DNA from: Cacajao melanocephalus
Taxonomy: Eukaryota; Chordata; Mammalia; Primates; Pitheciidae
Reading direction: 5' to 3'
Length of the DNA stretch: 64,000 bases
NCBI GenBank assembly: GCA_963573385.1
Contig: CAUYLG010026861.1
Location: 43,480-107,479 of the forward strand
A model generated the notes under the pieces. That model did not search any database, had not been told where the DNA came from, and was given only the letters and a program-made list of their open reading frames with translations. Of the stretch, positions 51,860-62,754 are shown piece after piece (the stretch's first letter is position 1; each line of letters opens with the position of its first letter). The translations under genes and the position numbers were made by a program.

Positions 51860-51978
51860 GGACGCAGGTACAGGAGAGTCAGGGCATGAAGGGAATTCAC
51901 AGCAGGAACGAATGTCCTGCTTCTCAAGTCCTGGGAGTTCCATCTTGGTCTCTAGACCGTTCTGTAATCAGCAGAGGG
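51860..51978 (+). repeat. Module C, first copy of a local duplication
   Basis: Contains GAGTCAGGGCATGAAGGGAATTC, then AAGTCCTGGGAGTTCCATCTTGG with TCTCTAGACC. A diverged direct copy lies at 53999-54120. Family unknown. Confidence 0.6.
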
Positions 51979-52036
51979 GTGGGGGGAGCTGGGCTGACTT
52001 GGCAAATCCTGGAAGCTGCAGTGTCTATGACTTGAC

Positions 52037-52070
52037 TTGGAAGACATGAGTCAAAACGTGTGGTACGTGC
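52037..52070 (+). repeat. Module D, 34-bp element with an inverted copy
   Basis: From TTGGAAGACATGAG to GTGTGGTACGTGC. The reverse complement of 53234-53267 matches at 30 of 34 positions without gaps. It contains an AP-1-like TGAGTCA (52047-52053). Confidence 0.8.
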
Positions 52071-52269
52071 ACGTCGGTGTCTTTCCAGGGAAACCTAGGC
52101 CTGGCACTCCCCATCCACAGCAGTAGTTCCAGAAAGTTTGTACCCGGTGATGGGCATGGTCCCTTTGCTCCCTGGGGAGGCACTGATTGGGTGGCTGGCA
52201 GAATTAGGGCCATGCCTTGGCATGAGAGAGTTGGAGACAAAAGCTTTGGACAGTAGGCTGGGTAGGGAA

Positions 52270-52370
52270 TTAGAATGCCCTCTCCCGCTATGTGGCAGAT
52301 GGGAAAGCAAGAGCCCAAAGACGCTGAACAGTTTGTGCCAGGTTGCCCAGCCAGCTGGGGCAAGGCCCCT
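52270..52370 (-). mobile_element. MIR fragment, antisense
   Basis: GGCAGATGGGAAAGCAAGAGCCCAAAGACGCTGAACAGTTTGTGCCAGGTTGCCCAGCCAGC resembles 'ACAGATGAGGAAACTGAGGCCCAGAGAGGTTAAGTGACTTGCCCAAGGTCACACAGC'. Diverged. Confidence 0.55.
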
Positions 52371-52689
52371 TTTCCTGCATCCTGCTTCCTGCTGAATCTG
52401 GTCAGGGTTCAGCACACCGACACTTTCTGGCTGTGTTTTTGCAAGTTTCTGATGCAGAGAAGAATTTTGAAAATATGCTTGGGAGAACCTTCTTCTCTTG
52501 GGAAGTCCCATACAAATAACCTCAGCTGAGAGGACAGCCCTGCAGGCCTGTTGGCTCCAAGGCCTTCAGCTGCTCTGCTCCTCCCGAAGGACCTTGCAGG
52601 AAACCCTGCTAGACTGACGTCGGAGGGCGGTAGCTGTAAGGCCTCTGCCTTCTGTGCAGTTTCAGTTCAGTCAGACATCTGATGTGTGT
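52371..52689. other. No recognisable feature
   Basis: The minus-strand frame spanning 52095-52511 (138 codons) crosses this and a MIR; no domain. Confidence 0.4.
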
Positions 52690-52850
52690 TGGAGAGGAGG
52701 CCTGGGTTCTGCTCCCAACATGGCGAATTGCTAACTACATGATTTGGTGGGAAGTCTTGATTTCCTTATCTGGGAGGAGGGAGGGAAGGGGAGTGGGCTA
52801 GACTAAAAAGTCTCCGAGGCCCCTGTGACCCTAGTCCTGCGGAAATAGAA
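52690..52850 (+). mobile_element. MIR/MIR3-like SINE, sense
   Basis: GGAGGCCTGGGTTCTGCTCCCAACATGGCGAATTGCTAACTACATGATTTGG, GTCTTGATTTCCTTATCTGGGAGG, CTAAAAAGTCTCCGAGGCCCCTGTGACCC: head, core and MIR3-type end in order. Confidence 0.65.
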
Positions 52851-52865
52851 GTGTTCTGGGATGTA

Positions 52866-53025
52866 TATTTGTATCTACATGTCTATACACACTCGCACAT
52901 ATACATATGTATATATCTATTTATGTTCATTCTCTCTACATATATTTATATTCACATATATTTATATTCATTCTATTTATATATATATATATTATATATA
53001 TATATATATACACATATATATATCT
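52866..53025. repeat. AT-rich microsatellite complex
   Basis: TATA, ATAC and TATATTTATATTCA units with a near-perfect (TA)n core at 52977-53014. The 180-codon plus-strand frame starting at 52907 begins as Y/I-rich translation of this tract. Confidence 0.93.
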
Positions 53026-53998
53026 CAGCTTTGAAGCCCGATATTTCCAAAAGAAGCCTGACTCGTTAAGGAAGTGGTATGAATATAATCCTATTGTCAC
53101 ACACTTACTGTCTACACATGTCCTCATACAAGTGGGTTGGGGGAAGACTACAGTTGAACGTCATGCCCAGGGCCCGGGGTGGGGCGGGGCTGGGTTCTTG
53201 ACTCCTCTGATGCTTAGTTCCATCTTGGATTTGGCAGGTACCACACGTTTTGACTCCCGTCTTCCAGGCCCTTGGCGAGGCCCTGGCATAAGCAGGAAGC
53301 TATGCAACAGTGGTGGCGCGGTGGAGACTGCGTGGGGGGCTGCAGGACCAGGCAAGGAGTCTGGCTGGACCGGCCTGACTCGGCTTGCTTCCAGACGACT
53401 TCGGTGTGGGGGGTGTTGCCACATCAGTCAGGACTCCTCCCTCTGTTGAGCGTGACAGAAACCCAGCTCACACTTGCCTACACACAAAGGGAGGTTTGGA
53501 CTCTAGAAACTGGGAAAGACAGGGATGGAGTGGACCTCAGGCACAACTGGAGGCAGCCTCAGTGCAGTCAGCTCTCTCTCTGAGCGGTCACCACTATTTT
53601 CTACTACACACAGGATAACCTGGGACTAGGGGAGGGAAAGGCCCCGCTGCCCAGTTTAAATTATCCCAGCTGGTGACTGTGGAAGAGAAAGACCTCAAAG
53701 TATACAAGCTCCAGGGGAAGGCTGTGGTCAGCTGCCTTAGGCCACAGGTCCCCCTCTGGGACTGACATCATGTCCAGGCCAAGGGCAGAGGGGACTGACA
53801 TGGGCAGTGAAGTCAAATCCTAAGGAATGGGCCATGTGGAGGAGCAGTTCTGTAAATGAGAAGTACTGTTATCAGATGCCATCGAGATCCTGTGGATGAG
53901 ATCAAAACGTTAGCTATCCGCTAACGATCCAGTAGCAGTCAGTGTCCAATCAGGAGGGCAGAGAGAGTTTCGTATACAGAACTGAGGTTGAAATGCGG
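53026..53998. other. No gene; holds inverted module D copy
   Basis: 53430-53600 (GTGACAGAAACCCAGCTCACAC...CTCTAGAAACTGGGAAAGACAGGGATGG) looks like an old interspersed repeat I cannot name. Otherwise unrecognised. Confidence 0.35.
53234..53267 (-). repeat. Module D, inverted copy
   Basis: Reverse complement matches 52037-52070 at 30 of 34 positions; spacing about 1.16 kb. Differences: first base, two in the GAC(AT/GG)GAG part, one near the end. Confidence 0.8.
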
Positions 53999-54120
53999 AC
54001 ACAGCACAGGTGAGGCAGGATGTGAAGGGGATTCTTAGCAGAGCAGGAAGGAAAGTCTCTGCTTTGTAAGTCCTGGGAGGTCCATCTTGGTCTCCAGACT
54101 CTTCCCTGCAGTCAGCAGGG
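53999..54120 (+). repeat. Module C, second copy (direct)
   Basis: GAGGCAGGATGTGAAGGGGATTC, then AAGTCCTGGGAGGTCCATCTTGG with TCTCCAGACT and GTCAGCAGGG. Collinear with 51860-51978 with small indels. Confidence 0.6.
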
Positions 54121-54687
54121 TGACAGGGACTGCCAGGGTGGGCAGAAGCAGCAGCTGCAGAAAGCAGCTATTACTATTTCTGTGGCTGAGGGAGCAAAAG
54201 ATAAAATTTAGAAATGTATTGGAGGGGCCCCGCAGACCTGACACTCAAACTTGAGGAGGGGGTCTCTGTTCACCGATGCTAGGGCCCTGAGCTCAGACAA
54301 GGGCCCACTGGCCTGGGACCCCGACCTCTGAGCAGGGGTCTGGGCCAGCTGCTGATAGCGTCTCTTGGGCCGCAGGGGGATGGAACAGGTTCAGCTAGAG
54401 TTGGAGAAGCTGCGAACTGCGTTCTGCTGCGGCTCCAGTTTGGCACTGCCTGCTGTTGGCTGGGAAGGGAAATAGCTGCTGGGACGGTGCTCCCGGAAAC
54501 AGAAAGCCCACAGGAAGCGGACTGGGGCCAAGCAGGAAGTGGACAGGGAGCAAACGGGAAGAGCAAGTCCCTTCTCCTGCACCAGCCCAGCAGTGCCCCT
54601 CTTCCACCCCGGGCTGCAGAGCCTCCGCAGAGTTGGCTGGCAGCGTGGAGCTGCAGGCAAAAACAAAAAAAACCAAAAAAAAACAAG

Positions 54688-54829
54688 GCAGCAAAAGCTG
54701 TCATTTATCATTGTAGGCTTTACACTATTGAGCACTGGCCTAATCCCATTTCCCACATGACGCACACACATTTTTGGGTTCCTTACCCCACTGGGCCTAT
54801 CGCCCTGCTGTCCTGCCCTGATGCAGCCG
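54688..54829 (+). repeat. Module A, first copy of an inverted duplication
   Basis: From GCAGCAAAAGCTGTCATTTA to CTGCCCTGATGCAGCC. The reverse complement of 55955-56096 aligns over ~142 bp without gaps, about 17 mismatches (~88% identity). It follows an A-rich patch (54659-54686) and is directly followed by module B. Confidence 0.88.
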
Positions 54830-54834
54830 GAGGT

Positions 54835-54938
54835 GACAGCTGCAGGTGAGGCAGGGCTCTGTGGGATGGAGAGGGGCAGCACAGCGGGAGAGAAGGCAGG
54901 GAGGACGGGGGCTCTACACCAACCTAAGGAAGCAGCTC
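54835..54938 (+). repeat. Module B, first copy of a direct duplication
   Basis: From GACAGCTGCAGGTGAGGCAG to AACCTAAGGAAGCAGC. Matches 55753-55856 in the same orientation, with a few small indels and substitutions. Confidence 0.85.
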
Positions 54939-55424
54939 CAGCATCACCCGCTGGCGCCCAGCAGATGGGTGTGGAGCATAGACGTAATGACTGAAAAGCG
55001 GCCCCAGATGTCTTCCTGCAGACCTTCTGGTTGGTGCAGGAGTCTGTGGGACAGCCATCTCCCTCAGGAGGAGGCTGGGAACTTCTTGAGGTGAGGGACC
55101 TGCTGGCTTTGCTGTGCATCCTCCGCAGAGCCTGATAGCCTTCTCCACGCAGAGCAGGCCCTCGTAAGCAAGGTGCTATGCTGAAATGAGCTGCATGGCA
55201 GGAGCCTTTGTCAGGCAGGGTGTCCTGGCCAACTCTGCGGTCTTCCCTGCGCAGCCCTCAGAGTTCCTGTGTGTTTCCCTGGGGTGCGATTCCAGGCTCT
55301 CCCTAGAGTCCTGCATGGGGCCAGGGTGAGAGTGTTGAACACTGGACCTTGAACACCCTGGGGCAGGCTCTTTCCAGACCTGGCAGATGCACCCTAAACT
55401 CCCTTCTCATCGTCGTCCACTTTC

Positions 55425-55520
55425 CAATGAAGTCAACAGCAGGATCTCAGCTCCACCATTTATAAGCTGTGTGGCTTTGGGCAGGTTATTGGGCCATTCT
55501 GTGCCTCCGTTTACCCAGAA
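55425..55520 (+). mobile_element. MIR SINE, sense
   Basis: GATCTCAGCTCCACCATTTATAAGCTGTGTGGCTTTGGGCAGGTTATTGGGCC...GTGCCTCCGTTTACCC: MIR core. Lies between the two copies of the A/B modules. Confidence 0.9.
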
Positions 55521-55752
55521 TGCCCACTTCAGTCCCTTAATCCCTGCACCAGGAGACAGGAAGAGACTCTTGGTCCTCTTCATCCCATCCATTCCTCTCC
55601 CCTGCCCCCTGCTCCTTATTGGAATGAGATTTTAAGACAACGCATCATAATCATGGCTTGAAAGTCAGTCAGTATTAGCAAGGCAGATATCTGTTTAGCT
55701 CGAAAAAGAGGAAAGATCCAGGTCAGCTGGGACTTGCTGAGCAGAGCTCACG

Positions 55753-55856
55753 GACAGCTGCAGGTGAAGCAGGGCTCTCCGGTACAGAGACGGGGAGCAA
55801 AGCGGGAGAGAAGGTGAGGAGGACAGGGACTCTGCGCTAACCTGAAGGAAGAAGGA
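55753..55856 (+). repeat. Module B, second copy (direct)
   Basis: GACAGCTGCAGGTGAAGCAG to AACCTGAAGGAAGAAGG. Here it is followed 100 bp later by module A in inverted orientation, not preceded by it. CCTCAGGAGAAGGCTGG (55923-55939) also resembles CCTCAGGAGGAGGCTGG (55064-55080), extending the direct match downstream. Confidence 0.85.
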
Positions 55857-55954
55857 GATCAGGTGGGTCCCATGCCCTGGGCTCCTGTGAATTCCAGAGC
55901 AGCTGAGCATTTAAACAGGAATCCTCAGGAGAAGGCTGGAGCCCCCCAGCCTCT

Positions 55955-56096
55955 GGCTGCATCAGGGCAGGACAGTGGGGTGATAGGCCCAGTGGGGTAA
56001 GGAACCTGAAAATGTTTATGCACCATGTGGGAAATGAGATTAGACCAGTGCTCAATAGAATAAAGGCTCCAATGATAAATGGTAGCTTTTGCTGCA
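55955..56096 (-). repeat. Module A, inverted copy
   Basis: GGCTGCATCAGGGCAG to TAGCTTTTGCTGC; reverse complement of 54688-54829. With the first copy it forms an inverted repeat with ~1.1 kb spacer. Confidence 0.88.
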
Positions 56097-57004
56097 TCAT
56101 GGCCATATCACAGTCTGTCCCGCCCTAAAGGTTTTTGTACACGTTTTTCTCCCTCCTCAATCTCAAGTTCTTTCAAGGCAGGGACTGGATCTGAGTTTTC
56201 TCTGATGGTGTCTAGAGAATATGTAGGGTGTACTGGGGGACCACAAGTATGAGTGAGTGTTTGGAGGGGCTTCTGGCAGCGTGGCCTAGGCTACTGCAGA
56301 GCCACAGGTCTGTGAACTAAAGCACTGGTGTGAGCAGTGGCAGATGTGACGTTTCCCAGCCAGGACCCCTGGCAGGCAGGCAGAGGGGATCAAAGCATAG
56401 GGGCCTCGTTTTCAGCCAGAGAAGAGATTAACGAAGAGCCCAGTGTCCCAAAGGGAGGCTCATTGGGTTCTGAAGAGTGATGAGTGTTCCTGGGCCCACT
56501 TGGCATGCTCCTGCCCTCTGAGCCCTGCTTCCTCAAGAATTTAATTTAATTTCCCTTTGCTGAACGCAGCTCTCGGGGGGAGGAGTGATTTGGGCTGTTT
56601 GGGCTGTTTTGTTTTCCTCCCTCTTTCTCTTCCCTCTTTCCTCCTTTTCTACTCCTGTGGGAAGATGCCAGTGCTTGGCAACTTTTAGAACTGGCTGGTT
56701 GGGGTGGCCAGACCAGCTTTCTCTGAGCAGGCCCTGAGCACAGAAAGCCCTCCATCTGCTCAGCAACCCGGACGTCTGCCTTGCTCAGTCCCTGTGGAGA
56801 GGTTTGCTGGGGCTGCCTTTCCTTGGAATTGGTGAGTGGGGTCTGGCAGGTGGAGAGATACCTGACCCCAGGCTTCTAATGTTTTTGTCTGGGGTCCTGA
56901 CATACAGCAGAGATTGGACATACCTCCTCTTCTTCCCTGATTGATAACCGTCCCTGCTGGGCCTTCCAACTTGAAAGATGGGACCACGGTACTTGTAGAG
57001 AAGG
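56097..57004. other. No recognisable feature
   Basis: Unique-looking; pyrimidine-rich patch TTCCTCCCTCTTTCTCTTCCCTCTTTCCTCC at 56614-56644. Frames under 86 codons. Confidence 0.4.
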
Positions 57005-57215
57005 ATAGCTCTGGAGTTGGCCTGCCTGTGTCTCAGTCCCAACTTTGTGTCACCCTGGGCAAGTCATTTAACCTCTTCAAGCCTCAGTTTTTGCTCCTGT
57101 GAATTAATTACCCCAAAGAGGTATTATGAGGCTTACATGGGACAACCAGGGTGAAAGTTCAGCACAGGGCCTGGGATATGGTAAGCATGGTGTAAGGATG
57201 ATAAGCTTTTATTAG
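57005..57215 (+). mobile_element. MIR SINE, sense
   Basis: TCTGGAGTTGGCCTGCCTGTGTCTCAGTCCC, GTGTCACCCTGGGCAAGTCATTTAACCTC, AAGCCTCAGTTTTTGC, GAGGTATTATGAGG, TCAGCACAGGGCCTGGGATATGGTAAGC: nearly full-length. Confidence 0.95.
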
Positions 57216-57227
57216 TAGGAGAGCATG

Positions 57228-57705
57228 TTAGTTTCTCGTGGCTGTTTTCACAAATTATCATAAATGGAGTGGCTTAGCAGAAACTTATTCTCTCCCAGTT
57301 CTGGAGCTCAGAAGTCCACAATCATAGACAGCTGCACTCCTCTGAAAGCTTTAGGGGATAATCTGTTTCTTATTTCTTCATTTCTGGTGGCTGCTGGCAT
57401 TCCTTGGTTTGTGGTCTTATCATGCCAATCTTCAAGGCCAGTATCTTCAAATTTCTCCTTGATCCCTCTTTACATGGCCTTCTCATCTGTGTGTGTGGTC
57501 AGATCTCCCTCTGCCTCACTCTTATAAGGATAAATGTGCATGCGTTTAGGCCCTATCCAGATAACGCTCCATCCCAAGATCCTTCATTTAATCACATCTG
57601 CAAAGACCCCTTTGTTTTGCCATACAGTACAAAATTCACAGATCACAAGGATTACAATATTGATTTTGAGGCAGGGGCAGGGGTCATTTTTTAGCCTACC
57701 AAAGA
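57228..57705 (-). mobile_element. MLT1-type MaLR LTR, antisense
   Basis: GTTAGTTTCTCGTGGCTGTTTTCACAAATTATCATAAATGGAGTGGCTTAGCAGAAACTTATTC, CCCAGTTCTGGAGCTCAGAAGTCC, CACTCTTATAAGGA, TTAATCACATCTGCAAAGACCCC are reverse MLT1A/C-like LTR blocks. The TTATAAG near 57521 is the old TATA region on the minus strand. Confidence 0.85.
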
Positions 57706-57911
57706 TGGAGCAAAGAAAGAGTGAGGGGGAGAGACTTGAGTGCCTTTGGTCACTGTCTTAGGAAAGGCTCCCTAGTAGCAGACACTGGGATGAGGTTTGC
57801 TGTGGACAGGGTTTATTAGGGAAGCACTTCCAGGAGAAACTGGCATGAAATGGGAGAAGCAGGTCAGAGAAGGGGAAGAAACTCAGTATGGTGAGATTTG
57901 AAGTCCCAGCT

Positions 57912-58345
57912 TGCTCTGGTTTGAATGTGTCCTCCAAAAGTTCATGTGTTAGCACCTTATTTGCCAATGTAACAGTATTAAGATGTGGGGCCTTTAAGAG
58001 GTGATTTGATCACAAGAATGGAGCCCTCAGGAAGGGATTACTGCCATTACCATGGGAGTGAATTAGTTCTCTAGGGAGTGAGTTATTTCCCATGAGAGTG
58101 GGTTGTTATAAAATGAGGTTCAGCTCAGTCTTGCAGTCTTTTTCATACGTGCTTGCTTGTTCTCTCGCTGTATAATTTCCCATAACTTTCCCAGTATTAT
58201 GAGCAAGAAAATCCTCGCCAGGTGCTGACGCCATGCCCTTGGACTTTCCAGCTTCCAAGACCATGAGCCAAATAACCTTTTGGTCTTTATAAATTACCCA
58301 GTATCAGGTATTGCATTAAAGCAACAGAAAATGGACTAAATCACA
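57912..58345 (+). mobile_element. MaLR LTR (MST/MLT1-like), sense
   Basis: TGCTCTGGTTTGAATGTGTCC, GATGTGGGGCCTTTAAGAGGTGATTTGATCA, ATGGAGCCCTCAGGAAGG, GTTATAAAATGAGG (TATA), GGACTTTCCAGCTTCCAAGACCATGAGCCAAATAACC, TTTATAAATTACCCAGTATCAGGTATTGC: full LTR order. TATA at ~58106; end near CTAAATCACA. Confidence 0.9.
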
Positions 58346-60463
58346 GCGTTATATTAATCTCACAGAGAGCTTTAAAAAAGGAAATTCACTGATGAAATTG
58401 AAACTCACTTTTATCACTACTTATTCCTGTTTCCCTCCTTCCCTTTCCAGAGGAAATTATTGTCATAAATTTGGTATATGCCTTCTTGTCCACTTAAAAA
58501 ATGCTTATAATATATATTTGTGTCCCTAAGCATGTATTGTCTTCTGCATTTAAAAAATTTATGTAATAAATGCATATAATAAATAATATCTTATTTTTTA
58601 TATCTATATATATCTGTCACTTTGATTTTTTTACTCAGTACAGGGTTTGGAAGATCTGCTCATGTCAAGATATACAGATAGACTTCATTGCTTTTCACTT
58701 TGCTAATTAATATATACCACTTTCACTTTAGATGAAAATTTAGGTTTAAAAATGTTTTTATTATTACAAGGCTGAGGTGTCTCCTCACCCTCATAGAAAA
58801 GTTTCTCTAGGGTTGATGCCTTGGGGGAACTTTTTTGATCATAAAATGTGTGCATTTTTCAAGTTTAATAATAGCTGCAAAGCTGTTCCCCAAATGGCTG
58901 TGCTAATTTATCCCCCGTCAGCAATGTTTCTGAAAGTTCCCATTTTCCTCATATTTTCACAAAGATTAGTATTTTCAGACTTTTAATTTTTTTCTAAAAC
59001 ATGGAATTGACATGATATGAGATGGTTTCAACCTGTCTTCTAGGAGTGCTTGAGAATTGAATACTTTGAGCTGAGCATCTTTTCAGGTATTCATTGACCA
59101 CTTGGGTTTCCTCTTCTGTAAATTACCCCTTTAAATCTCTTACCCTTTTTCTACTGGGGCAAGTGCCTTTTTCTTATTGAGTTGTAGAAGGTCTTTCTGT
59201 ATTCTGGAGACTACCTTTCTGCTATTTCATATTGTAAACAACTCCTAATCTGTCATTTTTTGTCACAAAGTATTTTGATTTTGATATAGTCAAATCTATG
59301 AATTTTAAATGGTTTGTTCTTCTTATATCTTGAAAACTTTCTATTACCTGGCATCATAAAGATACTATCTTTTTTTTCTAATAGCTTAACAGTTATATTT
59401 TTAATATATAGGTTTTAGCCAAACTGGAATTTATTTTTGTGCATGCTATGAGATAAAAACCTGATTTTACTCTTTTATATGAAAAGCCATTGTCCCAACA
59501 CCATATATATCTATATATTTGTAGTCTCTAAGCTCTCTGGTCTATTAATTTGGTCTATTTTTATTACTCTATAAATATCACCCTAGTTTTATTAGTATAG
59601 CTTTATAAGAATTGCTTATATCTTACTGGTTAAGCCATGTTCCCTAACCTCTCACTGTTCTTTAGAATTGCCTCAAATTTTCTTGATGGGATAGATGAGA
59701 TGAAACCTAGAAATCCTGCAGCCATTTTTCTCCCAAAGGGAAGCCAGCCTATAAATAAAGCTGTTACTGTGGAAGGGAGAGCGGAGATGGGAAGACACTG
59801 GGTCCTTAATGAGATGTTGCTGAATCCAGCTACTCTGAAGCTGATCCTGCCTCTGCCATGTCTGTTTATCTAAGCTAAGAAATCTACTTTATTATTAACC
59901 AATTTAGTTGATTCTTCTGTAACCCGTAACCAAAGCTTTCTAACGGATAACACCTGATATATCTTCTTATGTCTATTTTCAAGCTCTGTCTTTATGTTTA
60001 GTGTGTTTCTTATAGACTGCATAATCTGGACATTTGACGTGTACTCCAAGTGTACTCTTTTAATAGGAAAAGTTAATCCATTTATGATCTGTGTGAGGAC
60101 TGTGATTATGTGGATTTTTGTCTATCTTATTTTGCTTTCTTCTTGTATCATTTCTTTGCCTTTCCCACTCTTTTTCTGTGGCTTTCTGTGAGACTGATTA
60201 GATTTTCTTCCCTCTTTTGCCCTCTATTGATTTGAAAATTATGCACATGTTTCTGGTCTTTCACTATTTTCCTAAAGCTTATAATATGCATACTTCACTT
60301 TGTATTTTTTGATCAAAGCCTGAAGTTAATCAACATTTTTATTCTTCTCCTGAATAAAAATAGAAATTTTATACACTCTAAATTTCTTACTTACTACTTT
60401 TCCCTGCTCATATTTTTACGATTTCTGTTATTTTAATTCCTCATGTTTTCCAATCTCCCAGAT

Positions 60464-60492
60464 TGATGATGATGATGATGATGATGATGATG
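60464..60492. repeat. (GAT)n microsatellite
   Basis: About nine GAT units, imperfect GAT units to ~60510; lies just 5' of the inserted LTR. Confidence 0.95.
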
Positions 60493-60556
60493 TAATGGTG
60501 ATAATGATGATTCAAGGCTTATTTAGATCTTACTAACTTCTTTGTATACACTTATT

Positions 60557-60945
60557 GTTATGGATTGAATTGTGTTTCTTTAAAATTCATATGTTGAACT
60601 CCCAGTACCTCAGAATGTAACCGTATTTGGAAATAGAGTCTTTAAAATAAAGATGTAATTAAATTACAGTGAGGTGTTTAGAATGGGCCTTAATCCAGTA
60701 TGATGGATGTCCTTATAAGAAGAAAAAATCTGGACACAGACATGTGTGTGCACAGAGAGGAAAGGCCGTGTGAGGACAGAGCAAGAACATAGGTGTCTGC
60801 ACGGCGGTGAGAGTCCTCAGAAACCAGACATGCTGACACCTTGACCCTGGGCATCCAACCTCCAGAACTGGAGAAAATAACTGTCTGTAGTTGAAGCCAC
60901 TCACTCTGTGCTATTTTGTTATGGCAACCCTAGCACATTAATACA
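60557..60945 (+). mobile_element. MLT1A/B-type MaLR LTR, sense
   Basis: TGTTATGGATTGAATTGTGTTTC, TTCATATGTTGAACTCCCAGTACCTCAGAATGTAACCGTATTTGGAAATAGAGTC, GATGTCCTTATAAGAAG, GAACTGGAGAAAATAACTG, TTTTGTTATGGCAACCCTAGC...TTAATACA. Complete LTR, inserted in the antisense L1M. Confidence 0.93.
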
Positions 60946-61839
60946 CTTGCTTTTTTTTTTTTTTTTAAGTCATGCTTTTCTTCTGGGCTCACTTCCTGCT
61001 TCCCCTCTGAATTGTTTACTAGTTCAGGTTCTTTCAGAGGGGATCTCTGGGCCTTAAACTATCTTGATATATCTAAACAAGTATTTATTTCACCTCTTTC
61101 TAACTGATCCACCTGGCATATCTTGAATGCCAGTTTAGTTGAATATAGAATTCGAGGAGTGAGTCACAGTCCCTGGGTAATGTGGACTTAGCAAACCCCA
61201 TTGCACCAAATTCTACCTCTCTGAGGAATGATTCTCTTTAGTCATTTCTTCAAAGGACATGCTAAAATAAGAGCTTCTTCACAGGTACGTTGACCTCCTA
61301 AGTGCAGACAGATTGGAAGAGAAGGAGAGGACTGTTCTACACTGTGACCCCCTTGGAAGATATTTTTTCTTAGCGTATTGAAGATATACATCTGTGTCTT
61401 ACGATATCTCTGTTGATGAAGGAAACTCTGCTGTTAACCTGATAGCCATTCTTTCGTAGGTAATCTCTCTCCACTAAATTAGTTTTTACCATTTTTTTCT
61501 TTGTAGATATGAATTTATATCTATTTATGCTGGTTCAGGCTCAGTGTGCTTATTCAACGTGGGACCATAGGCCTTTCCTAATCGCTGAAAGTAAATTTCT
61601 GCCATCATGTGATTCAATATCGCCTCTTTCCTCATCTCTGTTTTTTCACGCTCCTATTCGGCATGAGTCTCTCCCCCAGATCTCTTAACTCCTCTCTCAG
61701 TTTTTATATCTCTTTATATCTCTGTGATTTCCTTTGCTCTGTCATCCTACTCATTAATTCCTCCCTCAGTTGTCTAGTGATGGTTTAACTTGACCAATTA
61801 ATTTTTAAAAACCAATGATTATATTATTCATTTCTGTAA

Positions 61840-62281
<442 letters not shown>

Positions 62282-62754
62282 TGACCTGCTTCCTGGTTGA
62301 ATATGCTGGTTACTGCTCAGAGCTTTGGATTTCTTTGCGTGCTTTGTAATTATGCGGGTGAGGCTGTCTTCTGCATATGCCTGGATTGCAGAGATGTTTC
62401 TCTGGAATGATACTGTGTTTGCATCTACCGTCTCTAAAGGGTAAACAGTTTTTAGATGTTTTTGTGAGTTTCTAGGCTCGGGACATCTCACCATGCTGGT
62501 AGCCATGAGAATACCTGTCCATATCTTGTGTCACGCAGCCTAGAGGTTCAGATATTTTATAGGTGACTATTTCCCTCACAGCCCAAGGTAAGTGACCCAC
62601 TTTTGTGCCTAATGTTCAGGCCAGCAAGCAGTTTTTCTAATCCCTGTTTCTAAACAGGAGATCCCTTTCCTGACTCCTGGTTTTATTTGGGGAACTCAGT
62701 TCTAGTATCCCTGCTGTTGGCAAGGCTGTGGCCCTCGGTATCCCTTCCTAGGCA

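Larger units (their letters stand above)
54391..55119 (-). other. Longest open frame in the window (242 codons), probably not a gene
   Basis: Uninterrupted from ATG near 55119 to 54391, running across modules B and A. Composition is S/P/C-rich. It has no recognisable domain; a Phe/Leu/Cys-rich patch over the A-rich repeat at 54661-54690 imitates a membrane segment. The region is GC-rich and also open on the plus strand (54487-54849), which favours chance. In the rearranged second copy, module A' keeps this frame open on the opposite strand, but B' is not joined to it, so the frame is not preserved as a unit. Confidence 0.15.

Noticed and set aside
52907..53449. 180-codon plus-strand frame with Y/I-rich start resembling membrane segments
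   Set aside because: The hydrophobic start is translation of the (TA)n tract.
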